NCBI GenBank assembly: GCA_024699855.1
Contig: JAMPIQ010000002.1
Span: 620,001-684,000 of the forward strand
Direction of reading: 5' to 3'
Source of the DNA: Aphelenchoides besseyi
Taxonomy: Eukaryota; Nematoda; Chromadorea; Rhabditida; Aphelenchoididae
DNA: 64,000 nt
Shown: positions 33,509 through 44,849 of the stretch, piece by piece
Layout of the letters: each line of letters starts with the position of its first letter
How positions within the stretch are numbered: the stretch's first letter is position 1
Notes under the pieces: model-generated
Databases searched by the model: none
What the model was told of the DNA's origin: nothing
Seen by the model: only the letters and a program-made list of their open reading frames with translations
Made by a program: the position numbers and the translations under genes

Positions 33509-33784
33509 TTCGTGATGTTTAGCATGAGTTCGAAATGTGTCAATGGAATCAAGTCCGAGTATTTATGTTTTGGACACAACTAAGCGTGTAGCTTAAAGAT
33601 CACAAGTTTGTTGATAAGACCAAACGCTGCGGACCGAATGTTTTCATCGCTTAAAACTTTTGTTCTAACGGGACAAACGATTAAAAGAAACGGGTTTTAA
33701 GTATAACACAGACCAAATTGACTGAAACACTAAGACTTGAATTGTTCACGAGTCTTAACTATCGTTTATTCCAAAGAAAAAAGA

Positions 33785-35700
33785 TCACTGAAAGCTAAGT
33801 TGATTGAGTAACCTTTGAATATCAACAAATGTCCCTCGTTTTTCTTTGCTTTTTACAAAACATACAACGTGCGCAGATTGAACGCTAAACGACCAATGAG
33901 TAGATGCTTTAATGCGAACTTACATCTCTGTTGTTTTATTTTCTGGAAACTGATGTTTCCGATCTTCTTTCAGGTAATCAATGAGATCCGATGGTTACAC
34001 GTCAGAAAACGACCGTCGACCTTCGCTGAACATTTCGAAGAGCAAACAACCGAACGACCAAACGTCCGATTTCTTCGAGAAGTGGCCGAACTTCAACGTT
34101 TCAGATGGCATGTGAGTCACTGGCAACTTCTCCCCGGACAACATCTGATCCCGACGACAACAGAGTCCAAGATCTCCGACCTTCGCTGTCAAGTCATCAG
34201 TCAAGAGCACGTTGCGAGCTGCCAAATCACGATGGACCAAACCGAGAGAACTCAAATGAATCATTGCAGAACAAACTTCTGATGCAATTCGATGCAGATC
34301 TCGAACGAGAAGTTTCTGGGTTTGAAGGTGTTTCAGAAGATCATCACGAGAACAGAATTCGGTGGCAATTGTCGGTTGTTCGATCTTCGAAACACAACCG
34401 TAGAACTTGACGATGTTTGGATGTGGCTCAAGTGTCTTCATCAGCTCGATTTCTTTCATCATTGCCTTCTTGCTTATTCGACTCGAGTAAGTGTGAGCGA
34501 ACTTGGCAGCAACAATAATCCTCTCCGGTTCTTTATCTCTTTTCAAGTAACCTTTGTAAACGGCAGCTGACACTCCCGAACCGATGATATGGTCGGTTTC
34601 TATTCGTAGATTCAACGGTGTGACTTCCCATTCGTCCAAATTCCTCGTTCTCCCAAACAACAGACGACGAGCGTTCAAAGTGTGTTGTTCGGCAAACCAC
34701 CTACTTGTACGATTATTGGTATCTTAATTTCATTACTCACTCCATTTTGTTCTCGTGATATCGCCGCGTACTCGAAATCCCAAGAAGATTATCACTCCGA
34801 TGATCACAACAAGACACAACGCACCAGCAATCGAGATCCCAACTTTTGCTCCTAAAACACAAGCTCGACTTACAAGTGTATTCAACCAACCGTCCGACAA
34901 CGTTTTTTTCGGCTTCTTGGTTGAAAATTTCTAGGAACAAACGTCTCTGTCAAATAGCCCGTATATTTGCGTGGCTATCTTTGAATTTACTAATCAGTTT
35001 CGACAGTCGGTGCCTCCAAATATGTCGATCGATATAGCCACAAGTAGTCAGTTTCGTTGTTGAACTCGTAGTTGTCACACTGAGTACATGGTTCAGCTCC
35101 TGATCACTTAAACAGATCTTGAATCGTCATAATTGAAAATCTACGCTCAAGTAGAAGACCACCGTCAGAAGTCGAAGCTCTGTGAGCCACTTGATCGTTC
35201 GATTCAAATTCTTGTCGCCAAAAAGTTGTTTAAGATCCGGATACTTTGAGTATTGGGAACACGGAATGTCGGTCAGAATCAACGCTATCGAGTCGTTCAC
35301 GCAATTCGTATTGTTCGTGACCAATTTTCCCAATTTCTCTTTGACCATGTAGTTTGTTCCTCTAAACTGCTTTGTTTATTGGAAACCTTTTGGTCTCACG
35401 GTTTTAATGCCAATTTAAACTTCTTGATGAAATGAGACATCTCACAAGTGTTGGAAGTTGAGCAAAGATATGGCGGATTAAACGGCGGAATCATTACGAC
35501 TTCTTGACTTCGACTAAACACAATCACTTTAACAACAGATTGAAGCAACTTATATTTTCCTGAATCTCGCACACCAACTACAAATGTTGTCGACCATCAA
35601 CTGACAGTCGGAAACGTTGTTTGTGAAGTTCAAGAGAAAGATTATGCTAGAATTTGTCGAATCAACAACCTGAACAAACTCGACGAGTCGATACATCCCG
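33785..35700 (-). pseudogene. decayed receptor tyrosine kinase copy (kin2)
   Basis: Exon-by-exon copy of kin1. The ectodomain has NNVSDCQLMVDNICSWC, VVMIPPFNPPYLC and NDSIALILTDIPCSQY; the TM is VGISIAGALCLVVIIGVIIFL. The kinase domain has GSGVSAAVYKGYL, HRDLAARN and SDVWSFGCLLFEMFSEGRR, and the 3' exon RGTFVDIQRLLNQL ends at TGA 33785. Lesions: TGA at 35104-35106 at an exon start, a 1-nt deletion in the juxtamembrane segment near 34760-34775 (kin1 has RRIYRRYHE there), TAA at 33995-33997 where kin1 has GAA, and DLG in place of DFG. Sequence beyond each lesion is still clearly homologous in the expected frame, so decay is recent. The signal peptide was not identified. Confidence 0.78.
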
Positions 35701-36892
35701 TGTCGCTGCGCATCAATGACACAACAAATGCCGTTGGATTACAGGCGGCCACAGCACTTAGAAAGTCTCTATCAAAAACCTTACAATTTGCTTGTTTGTG
35801 TTATAACCTCCGATTGGAAGGTATGGAGAATCGAAAAGTCCTAAGAACTTTGTTTGCGTCTTAATCTTCGAACAACTTCGACTTAACTTGCTAATGGTTG
35901 TTTAAGAATACTTTTCATAAGCTTTTTGTTACGTCAAGTTTCAGTCGAATACAAAGTTCGATACTAAAGTTCCTGTAAAAGAAGTCCCTTCTGTTTGCTT
36001 ATATATTTCCAAAAATGGTTCATTCGTGTGTATGATTATTTCGAATAAGCAATTATTTTATTCCAACCTGTGTTCGGTTGTGAACAACAAAGATCGTCGA
36101 AGTGAAAGTTCGCGAAATGGTAAAAGTTAAAGTCGCTGTTTCGATGCCGCACAGCAGTCATTAGTCTTGAGCTATAGGTTCTATAGGGTGATGAAAGAAC
36201 AATTAGAGTTTGTGCTTCGATAGGAGCCTTTAAATAGGATAGAATTAGTTTCGCGTTTAGTTCTCGTCAACGGAACGTTGAGTGCGTTTCTAATAGCGAT
36301 TACACGTTGTCCAGCAGCAAATTCAGCGGACAGAGCTTATACTGTTTGTTAACAACACCAACGATTATAGGAAGACACTTTTCGACTTGCAGTTGACTAT
36401 TTCCTTCAACTCACTGAACGAAATCGAACGAACTTGCTTGAGTAATAAATTTTCTTTTGGCGCAACAATTGTCCACTGTTAGCGCAGTGGGTATGTCGAT
36501 TGAACTGAAGGAACCGGGTTAGTTCCGAAAGAACCAGACGGTTCTAGCATACCGTAGCATTAAAATCCACGTACCACAATTTAAAAACGTTCACGACAAA
36601 CTTTTTGCTTTTATGTAAACCTTTCTTGTATTCTTGTCAAAGTATCTGATATGCTAGTGTATTGAGTAACGCGCTCAAGGGCTGTCGTCTTGTTCAATCA
36701 GATCCAAAACTTTGTTTACTATTGGAATTGAGCTCATTTTCACGGTTTTGATTTTTGTTCTCGGAATGTCGATTGTTCTTCGCAAGAAGCTTCGAAAACC
36801 GTTAATTAATTTCAACTTTTGTGCTTTTTTGAAGGTCTTAATGAAGCTCGTCAAGCTCCTTAGCCATTTCATTTGCAAAATTTATTTCGTTT
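35701..36892. other. gene-poor spacer
   Basis: No convincing gene. A minus-strand ORF at 36675-36878 (67 codons, basic, ending LDLIEQDDSP) follows the phosphatase polyA region and could be a small gene, but it has no family match and weak support. Confidence 0.35.
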
Positions 36893-38343
36893 TTATCTGC
36901 GACTGGGAATCAAATCTTCGTGTTCCATTCGAAGATCACGAGCGTAGAAACGCAAACGAGCACCATTAGGTTCAATTTTGAGTTGGGCGAAACCGCCGTT
37001 TCCATAACCCAATTCGGAAGTGATTGCCGATTCACGATGTTTTGGGAAACTAAACACAATCATTGAGATCTTCAATTCAAACCAACCGATAAAGCAACTG
37101 AACGTTCCCTTCAGTTCCTTTCTGTCCTCCCCACGATCCACTTCTGGATCCCGCTCCACTCACGACGTACCGCATTTGCCATCTATTTTGCTGTTTTGAA
37201 TCACGATAATACTAGACCAGAAGTTTAATCAATATAAATAAACGAACCTGAAGATTATGGTTGTGACCAGCAAAGTAGGCGCCAACTTTGTATTTCCGCA
37301 TCAACGGATCGAGTTCACGTTTTAAGCACTGGAGTGTCTTCGTGACCACCGAATAAATTGGATAGTGGCCGACAACGAACAGATGATTAGCTCTGAAATC
37401 TTTGACAATAAACATTTCATGACATTTAACTCACGTTGATCTTCTCAACTGATCTTCAATCCACTTCCATCGCTTCTTGGATTCATCCACGTATTTGGCT
37501 GCTGGTCCTTCGGGAACCTTAGCCGATGCTCCCATCCAAGAGAAAATCGAACGAGAATGAACATTGATGCTATTCCCGCACAAAACCACTGTGTCAATAA
37601 AAACGAATTCAACTCGACTTCCTTTCTGACCGAACGAGTGTGAGGTTTTGTAGAACAGAGACGGTAGTGTCCTAATAAAATGTTTGATAACGTTACAATC
37701 GAGTCTCATACCATATTTTACTGCGTGTTGTATATTCGATTTGAGCGTCCACATTGCCCAAATGATCGTGATTTCCCACCAACATGTACCACTGCAAACG
37801 ATGAGTCAGTTGAAGGGATCGGAACTTACGGGCACTTGCAGTCTTGGATTCTTGTACGGTTCTTCGAAAACGTTCTGAATTCTAAGAAATAAATTGATAG
37901 TTTAAACCAAAAACCTTAAAACGATCGTCATTGACATTGTCGACACCATTCCAGTAGATCTAAAAGAAATTAAAGGTCATAATCTTCGAGTTAATCGTAC
38001 GTTATCTCCGACATTGACGATAAAGTCTAAACCTTCACGTTCAGCCAACTTTACCATCGAATTCGCCACCTTTGTTTGAATCTCCGTCGGCTGTGACATG
38101 CTGAGAAAGTTTGTTCCAACATCCAGAGCGATTCCTAAGGTCAGTCATTTTCAGCGTATTAATTCGCTCTTACCTCCCGTATCGCCGATAACAAATACGT
38201 CCAAATGATCTTTGTGCACGTGACATGTTAACCCGCGAGTACACGCCAAACGATCGGAATTGGCGTTCACATTCCAAACCAAAAATACTAAAAAACAGTT
38301 GAGTTTATCGAAAAAACCACTTACCCATGAGCCACAGGACCAT
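36893..38343 (-). CDS. tartrate-resistant-type purple acid phosphatase
   Basis: Metallophosphoesterase of the ACP5/TRAP type, a binuclear Fe acid phosphatase, secreted or lysosomal. ATG 38343 gives MVLWLM joined across GTAAGTGG...TTTTAG to [11 protein letters not shown] (signal peptide). Metal-site motifs in order: [43 protein letters not shown] and [10 protein letters not shown] (mammalian TRAP usually has GHDH here). Near the end come [12 protein letters not shown] and [14 protein letters not shown], and the protein ends HEDLIPSRR at 36893. Introns are 37-40 nt. The domain order and length of about 350 residues fit TRAP. AATAAA lies shortly after the stop on the minus strand. Confidence 0.9.
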
Positions 38344-38819
38344 TTTGAGCAGTTTAACCTTATGCTCAAACAGTCAACATTTTCCATCACTTCGATTCGA
38401 GTGGAACGCTTTTATGCAATAATGGTGCAAAGCTCACCGAACAAGACGCTCATAAGGTTTCCATTGATGTACAGCTGCGGTGAAACGGCTCGAATCCTGC
38501 TAATCATCATCTTTCGAGGGCTCCAAAATCTGTGAACAAACAGAAGCAAACGTGCGAACGAGCAGCGGAAGCGATTTACGAAGTCGAAAGAGCTGAGTAA
38601 ACTTCACGATTCAAAAAGATTCGATCAACACGACAACACGTCAACTACCAAGAACTATTGCAGTGAGACTATCAACTAACGTTCCGAGAAACTGATCAGC
38701 GTTTCGTGTTCAAATGACACTCAATATTGTGGTCGGTTTAATCAGACGTTATTTTACTCCCAACTTCATATCTAACAATTAAGTTTAAAAAAGATGTCAG
38801 TCTCGACTATCATGACATT
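38344..38819. other. intergenic, no gene seen
   Basis: Spacer between two minus-strand genes; nothing recognised. Confidence 0.35.
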
Positions 38820-39458
38820 CTACGAATCTCTGAAGTCTTTTTCTTCGGTTGTTGTTTGCCACGTTGAAGTGCTAGGAAGTTGATTGCGCTGGAATTCGGA
38901 GCTCAAGATCGCGTCGCAAATCCGCTCCGACGGCGTTCCAGAGACTCCAAAGCGAAAGAAACAATCACATTGATTCGAGATGCTTTCGCAGCAGTTTTCG
39001 ACCATTTTTGTGGCATTCAACTCGACAGATGGGTTGTTGGAGTCTACAAAACGGGTCGAGAGTTCTTAATCTGTTTTTACCTCCAGATAGCCACCAAACC
39101 TGCGAGTTCGATTCGCGTGGAAGCGGTGGATGACAACGATCGTCGGCGAGTTTTTTAAAACTAGTCAAAATTCTTTGCTTGCTTGTTTTCACTCACTTTT
39201 GATGGCAAACATAACCGGATGGTGGTGGTCGTTTCGGATGTTGGAACGAAGATCGTTTGACTCGGAGGTCGAAGTTTTCGAACTGAACACTACCGAAATA
39301 ATGACTTGTTAGTTCCGACTTACATTGATTTTGCCCAATTGATAACACTGAGCTAGAAACTCGTCTTTGTGCTCGTCAATCAACCGACTTGGCGGTCGAG
39401 TCGGAGGTTGGGCATCAGAAATCGACAGCAACAAGAACAACATCAAAGTAAAAAACAT
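38820..39458 (-). CDS. secreted Cys-rich protein, unknown family
   Basis: ATG 39458 opens a signal peptide (MFFTLMLFLLLSISDAQ), then PPTRPPSRLIDEHKDEFLAQC. Four exons are joined by introns GTAAGTCGGA...GTTCAG, GTGAGTGAAA...GACTAG and GTAAAAACAG...TTGTAG with agreeing phases. The middle contains LADDRCHPPLPRESNSQVWW, and the last exon a Cys cluster (VENCCESISNQCDCFF...ERICDAI). It ends at TAG 38820. Total about 185 residues. No family recognised; secretion is well supported. Confidence 0.65.
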
Positions 39459-40060
39459 TGCAAATAAGAACAAAAGACTCGAGTTCCGTCTTTTGGAACG
39501 ATTCTCGACGATTCGTAAGCGATGAGTCCGCGACTACGAAGCGAGAACGTCCTTCTGCCGATTGTACAAATTAGTAACCAACGAAAAGACTTCGCATTTC
39601 AGTTTGTAAACACGAAGATGCCATTGGATTGTCGAGTAGAAGGAACGATTAAGTTCCTTTGTTAAGTCAATTCATAGACTTTCAAGCTCTGATCTTGAAA
39701 TCGTTGGAGTTTGTGAACTTCAACAAACAGACCGCAACAATTCTTGAAGATACAATTATTTTGAAATAAAAGTTTAACGGAATTTGAATGCTAACGTTCT
39801 TAGGTGATGGAATCGTCGAATAAAGTTATTTCAATAGCACAATTAGCCATTTTAACGCAAATCAACGTTGTCTTCCAAACCCCTTTCTTATTCTAGTCGA
39901 TTAGTTCAGCGTCTTGACAAGGATATCTGAAAGCTAACTGAACAGTTCGTTCACTTTTTGTCGTTGAGATGCTCTTCGACCTGTTCAATAAGACTCGCAA
40001 TGTCTTCAACGCTATTCTCATATTAGATCACTACCCGTCGGAGTTGTCGTCTTCGACGAG
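39459..40060. other. intergenic, no gene seen
   Basis: AT-rich spacer; nothing recognised. Confidence 0.35.
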
Positions 40061-40360
40061 TCAATTCTTCATTGCATCTTGAATGACTTCCACAAAACTT
40101 TTGTTTCTGCTCTGCAGTTCAATGTTTTTTGCAGTTGCTTTCAATGTTCCGGTCGTGTTTGTGATTAGACTTCTGCTCTCGCCCAACCACTGATAAGCGT
40201 TCGGAAGCCTTTCGACGTCGATCAGTGGGTTTGCAAATTCGTGCGCATTGTAGATTAGAAAGTTTTTTGTAACGACCGCTCTCGACGTTCCGCATCCGAT
40301 CGAAAAGCGTCTGATCGGAGGGAAAAAAGACTCGTAAAATCTTTTCGCTTTTTGCGTCAT
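40061..40360 (-). CDS. hypothetical protein, about 99 residues
   Basis: Single open frame from ATG 40360 to TGA 40061 with coding-like composition (RRFSIGCGTSRAVV, FANPLIDVERLPNAYQWLGE). No signal peptide and no family recognised. A second hypothetical gene starts on the other strand at 40473, giving a 110-bp divergent spacer that is rich in CG. Confidence 0.45.
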   Translation of the reverse strand: MTQKAKRFYESFFPPIRRFSIGCGTSRAVVTKNFLIYNAHEFANPLIDVERLPNAYQWLGESRSLITNTTGTLKATAKNIELQSRNKSFVEVIQDAMKN

Positions 40361-40472
40361 GCGCAAACCGCGAATTCCATTAAAAACGTCAAATAAACGC
40401 GAGCGACGTGATTTTCGGCTTTTGCGCTTTTTTGATCCGCGCCGCTCAAAAACACCGCACGACTACGAAAGG

Positions 40473-40921
40473 ACATGGAAACGTCGTGTGGACGCTTTTC
40501 GTTAAGTGGTAAGCCGTTTTTGGTTAATTTGCGTCTTATCAGAATTGATGACTCCTGCGGTCCTTACTCAACATGAAAACGATCGTTGTCCTTTTTGCGG
40601 CAAACGAAGACCGCAAATCCAAAAAATGCTCACGATTGTGTTTCACGGAATCTCGACCTTTGCGTATCCATTGATTGCGCCTTCGACGTCGAAAGTTCAC
40701 GCTTTTGTAGTGAAAGTTTGCGTTTTGAACTCGTGATGTCGAAGACGCAAAGCGGAAGCTTAAGCGACAACAAATTCCTTTTGATAACTGCAAGTGACGC
40801 AGACGCATCTTTTGGCTTCCAACCCACTACATGGCATCAGGGAGCGTGTAGTCGAAGAGAGCGAAGTACCCGAAGGATTTTTCTTCTGACAATTTTGATG
40901 ACTTCTGCCAAAGGCGATTAG
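40473..40921 (+). CDS. hypothetical gene, exon structure unresolved
   Basis: ATG 40473 opens a short exon (METSCGRFSLS). GTAAGCCG...TATCAG is a good 34-nt intron leading to LMTPAVLTQHENDRCPFCGK, a CxxC-like pair, ending at TGA 40736. A second frame, open from about 40586 to TAG 40921, is also coding-like (NLDLCVSIDCAFDVESS, SDNKFLLITASDADASFGFQ). The two may be parts of one gene through an unidentified splice or frameshift. No family recognised. Confidence 0.35.
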
Positions 40922-41323
40922 TTTGATTATTGGAAGTTTTTTAATTAAAAGCAATTCGCTTCGTTTTGCTGATTAGCTCTCACCCAGCGACAATCGACTG
41001 CTCCTAATTGCCGTCGATAATCGGTGACACTCCAAGAAGCGTCTTCATTTATGTACACGCGTTCAGTTGTCTAATTTTTTCTTTAAGGGTTGACAACCGA
41101 AGTGCCACGGGATGATCGAAGACGACTTGAGAGTACGAGCTGGTAAGTCGGAAAGCGAGTTGTCAACTGCTCGGTGATCTCATGCCGATGTTGTAGTTTC
41201 ATGACGAATCTGATTTCAACCAGAAAAATGATTCTAATTTCAGAATCGGCAAACTTGCACGACATCAACGGTTTGACCCATGATGGCGGCAAACATCATC
41301 GACCGGTTCGACAGCGACTGGAA

Positions 41324-44176
41324 ATGGCAACAACTTGGGGACAAATGTTCAAACGTTGGCCGAAGATTACGTTTTGTATTGTGACTAATGAGTTTTGTGA
41401 ACGCTTCTCGTACTATGGAATGCGAAGTAAGTTATCAAGTAATTTCATTCAATTCTTCGATTTAGCCGTTTTGACACTGTATCTTCTGAATGTGTTGAAC
41501 TTTGAGGATTCGGATGCAACAACCTTCTTCAACGCTTTTAGTGCTCTTTGCTATTTGTCACCGCTTTTAGGTTCGATCATTGCCGACGGTTACATCGGAA
41601 AGTTTTTGTGAGTTCCGACTATACATCGATATTCATCTTGTTGTTTTTAGGACCATTTTCTTTGTCTCAATCTTGTACGCAAGTGGTCAAGTTCTTTTGG
41701 CGTTCTCTTCCACACAACGCAACGGTTCGAAACTGCATCCATGGTTGGATATGGCCGGTTTGGCGATCATTGCATTAGGTTAGTATTTGGGCAAATTCTT
41801 TTGACTCCCTTTTAAGGCACCGGAGGTATTAAGCCATGTGTATCACCTTTCGGTGGAGATCAATTCGATCGGCACGAAACGAAAATGATCTCGGTGTTCT
41901 TCTCGGTCTTCTATTTCTCGATAAACGCTGGAAGTATGATTTCCACTTTCGTTGCTCCAATCTTTCGAGGTTCGGAATTCTGTTGTTAATCGATGCTTAC
42001 AAAGTTTTTTTAGCATTGCCATGTCTCGGTCAGGACTCTTGTTATCCATTGGCTTTTGGTATTCCGGCGGTTTTAATGATTGCGGCAACCGTTGCTTTCA
42101 TGTTGGGCAGCTTCTGGTACAAGAAGACACCGCCGAAGACGAACGTAATGGCTGATGTGACCCGATTGTGCGGAGTGAGTTGAAGCTTTTTGATTGTCAA
42201 TCGAATTTTTGCAGCGAGCTCTCAGTCAAAAGTTTCGAGCCACAGAATCCAAACCTCATTGGTTGGATCATGCTATGAGCAAACACAAGTGCGAATACTC
42301 GGAGACATGTCAACAGCTGAAGAAACGAAGACGTGATCAAACTGCGTGTGCTGAAGCAAAGTTTATTGACGACGTCAAATCGCTGTTCCGAGTACTGATC
42401 ATGTATCTGCCGTTGCCAATGTTTTGGGCCCTCTACGATCAACAGGGATCGGTGTGGAACTTGCAAGCTATTCGAATGGACTCGAGACTTTGGGGTACAA
42501 CTTTACTTCTGCCCGATCAAATGCAAACGTTGAATGCGGTCTTGATTTTGTGTTTCATTCCGATTTTTGAAGTGAGTTTAGCTGACGAGATATTCAACCA
42601 AACTTACAGGGAATCATCTACCCTATTGCGTCGAAGATCGTCAAGATCACGTGAGTCATTTGTTTCTGTTGCTTTTCGACTTTGCAGTTATAGTCCTTTG
42701 CGTAAAATGGTTGCTGGTGGTTTGTTGGCTTCCGTCGCGTTTGTTATCTCTGCATTGGTTCAAATTGAAGTGAATGTGAGTTTGAAGCGTTAGGTCCAAT
42801 TGATTGGTGAGTTCAGAAAACGTTGGAAATGTTTCCGGAAGGTGGTCGTGCTTATGTCTCCGTTTTCAACACATTGGACGGCTGTACGATTAATGCAACA
42901 GCTGCCGGACGCGAAACAATGATTCCACCACGAACCGTAAGCTTAGATTACGATTCTTGAGCTTCTTTTTAGGCTTTACAAAACTCACACAACGACGTTC
43001 AACTCTTTGATGTTCAACACGGACCTGTGAACTTTCAATTCAAGTACTCGGACGGGTGTCCGACGAATTTGCCCGATCAATCGACATTTGACGTGACAGA
43101 CAGTCAGATTTTCTTCATTCATGTCAGTAGTTACGGAATGTTCCTTTCGAGTGTGAATCCAAAAAAACCAACTGCGGGAACAGGAGAGTTTTCGACTGGG
43201 TGAGTTAGTCTTAAGATTTACAGCTTATTTCTCTTTAGCATTATATTGGCAACAGACAAAAATTATCAGGGCAACTTCGTTTTCTGTCGAGTACCCAAAA
43301 AGTCTTCGGATCCACCGTGCGATCCGAAACAGAAATCAGACTTCTATTCGTACGAACGAAACGCTACGGAAGGTCAATTTCAGTACGTGACTAAAGACGG
43401 GAAATCTGATCACGTGGCGACGGTCTTCGATGCAAAACCTGTTCGACCGGGAACGTAAGTTTGCTCATGATGTTCTTGATTGATTCTTTTAGTTGGACTC
43501 TCTTCTACTTGAATGGACATCCGACATCAAAAGACGACATTAAAATTACCCCAATGAATATTACTTTCACACGTTTAGCTCAAGGCGGTGTCTACATGCT
43601 CTCATTGACGGGCAGCTTTGAAAACGTTTGTTGGTGTTTAAGATTTTTCTAACCTCTTGTTTCAGCCTACAACACAAGAGTTTCAAGTTGTACCAGATAA
43701 TGGAATTAAAATCCTGTGGCAGATCCCGCAAATCGTTGTCATCACAGCAGCCGAGATTCTGTTTTCGATTACCGGATTGGAATTCTCGGTAAGTGGTTTT
43801 AGAATGATCGTTAATACCTTTTGTTCAGTATACTCAAGCTGCACCTTCAATGAAATCGATTGTTGGCGCATTGTTTCTGTTAACTACGGCAATTGGTGAT
43901 ACGTGTATTGTGGTGTTCACAATCATTTTCAAGAACACAAATCCAGTGATTGTGTTCATTATTTATGCGGTTCTAATGGCTGTGGTTATCATTATCTTTG
44001 CGTTCATGTCTATTTTCTATTACACCTACGCGTACTACGAAGAAGAAGACGAAGATACGGAGGAGGAAGTAACTTCGTCTTCATCGGGAGCTAACGACAT
44101 CGAAGAAACTTCGTGGAACAGCAAACGACCGATTATGCTCAACGACGCTCCGGACGATTGGAAAACTCGGCTATAA
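41324..44176 (+). CDS. pept: peptide/H+ symporter (PEPT, POT/PTR family)
   Basis: Proton-coupled di/tripeptide transporter (SLC15 type), used in nematodes for intestinal peptide uptake. The N-terminal signature is FCIVTNEFCERFSYYGMR, then VLTLYLLNVLNF; PTR motifs: LLGSIIADGYIGKF and GTGGIKPCVSPFGGDQF, followed by FFSVFYFSINAGSM. Cytosolic loop: HKCEYSETCQ and AKFIDDVKSLFRVL. The TM7-8 region is PLPMFWALYDQQGSVW. A large extracellular loop of about 200 residues is typical of PEPTs, followed by QIVVITAAEILFSITGLEFSYTQAAPSMKS. The acidic tail is EEEDEDTEEE. Stop TAA 44176. About 13 exons. ATG 41324 is the first in-frame Met before the conserved region; the frame is open upstream to an acceptor (ATTTCAG at about 41242), so an upstream exon may add residues. 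Confidence 0.93.
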
Positions 44177-44493
44177 CCCTCTAGTCATTTGTTATCAACT
44201 TTTTTTAATTATGTGCATACATACCATTTAACTGTTAGAGTGCAAATAAAAACTCGGTTAAAACCCCAATTGTTAAGAGCTCCATTTGGATGTCGCTCGT
44301 TTTGACTCAAATCTCACATATCTCAAGTAAAATTGTATGCAAGAGTTCAATTGAAGGGAAAGCGAATTTGTTGCTTAAAATGTTCTAAACTGTCACGTTA
44401 AGTTGAATACTGTTATCCATAGAGAAACGACTAGATAGGTTGTTTTATTAAAAGATAGAAAATGAATGAACGAACTGATATTTACAATAACAT
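44177..44493. other. intergenic between convergent genes
   Basis: AATAAA near 44247 probably ends the PEPT transcript. Nothing else seen. Confidence 0.4.
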
Positions 44494-44773
44494 TTACATT
44501 CGTGACTTTTTGTTTGATGGAATCGGCTCCTGTTTCTTCACGAACCGCGGTCCTTCATAACCATAACCATGACGAAAACCCGGATCTAAAATCAATTGAA
44601 CTCGCTAATCAGTTCTCTCACTTACTGTAAGGATATCCGCCATAACCATTTCCGTAAGGGCCTTTTTGATTGATTGAATGAGGACCATCGTAGTTGTTAA
44701 CTCGATATCCCCATTGAGCACAAACCGAAGCAGCGGAGAGGACGATTAAGAGAAGAACGAACTTGAGTGACAT
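44494..44773 (-). CDS. small secreted Gly/Tyr-rich peptide precursor
   Basis: ATG 44773 starts a clear signal peptide (MSLKFVLLLIVLSAASVCA). The mature part has YGNGYGGYPY; after a 38-nt intron (GTAAGTGAGA...TTTTAG) it continues HGYGYEGPRF and a basic end, TAA at 44494. Total about 79 residues. Gly/Tyr-rich short secreted peptides in nematodes include the NLP/CNC-type antimicrobial peptides and cuticle-associated peptides; which applies here is not shown. A TATA box lies 49 bp upstream. Confidence 0.7.
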
Positions 44774-44821
44774 TTTGCTTAAAAACGGAGATTGCACAGT
44801 CAAATTCACGGCTCTCAACAG

Positions 44822-44829
44822 CTTTTATA
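44822..44829 (-). promoter_or_regulatory. TATA box of the Gly/Tyr-rich peptide gene
   Basis: TATAAAAG read on the minus strand, about 49 bp before ATG 44773. Confidence 0.6.
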
Positions 44830-44849
44830 GCTCTCGGATTGATCGGTTT

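Noticed and set aside
35575..35861. Open plus-strand frame of about 95 codons without ATG
   Set aside because: The opposite strand of its left part matches the first ectodomain exon of kin2 (DCQLMVDNICSWC versus DCREYVDWVIDEC in kin1), so the plus frame is a shadow.
36478..36540. Sequence AGCGCAGTGGG resembling a tRNA D-arm
   Set aside because: No anticodon or T arm at the right distance.
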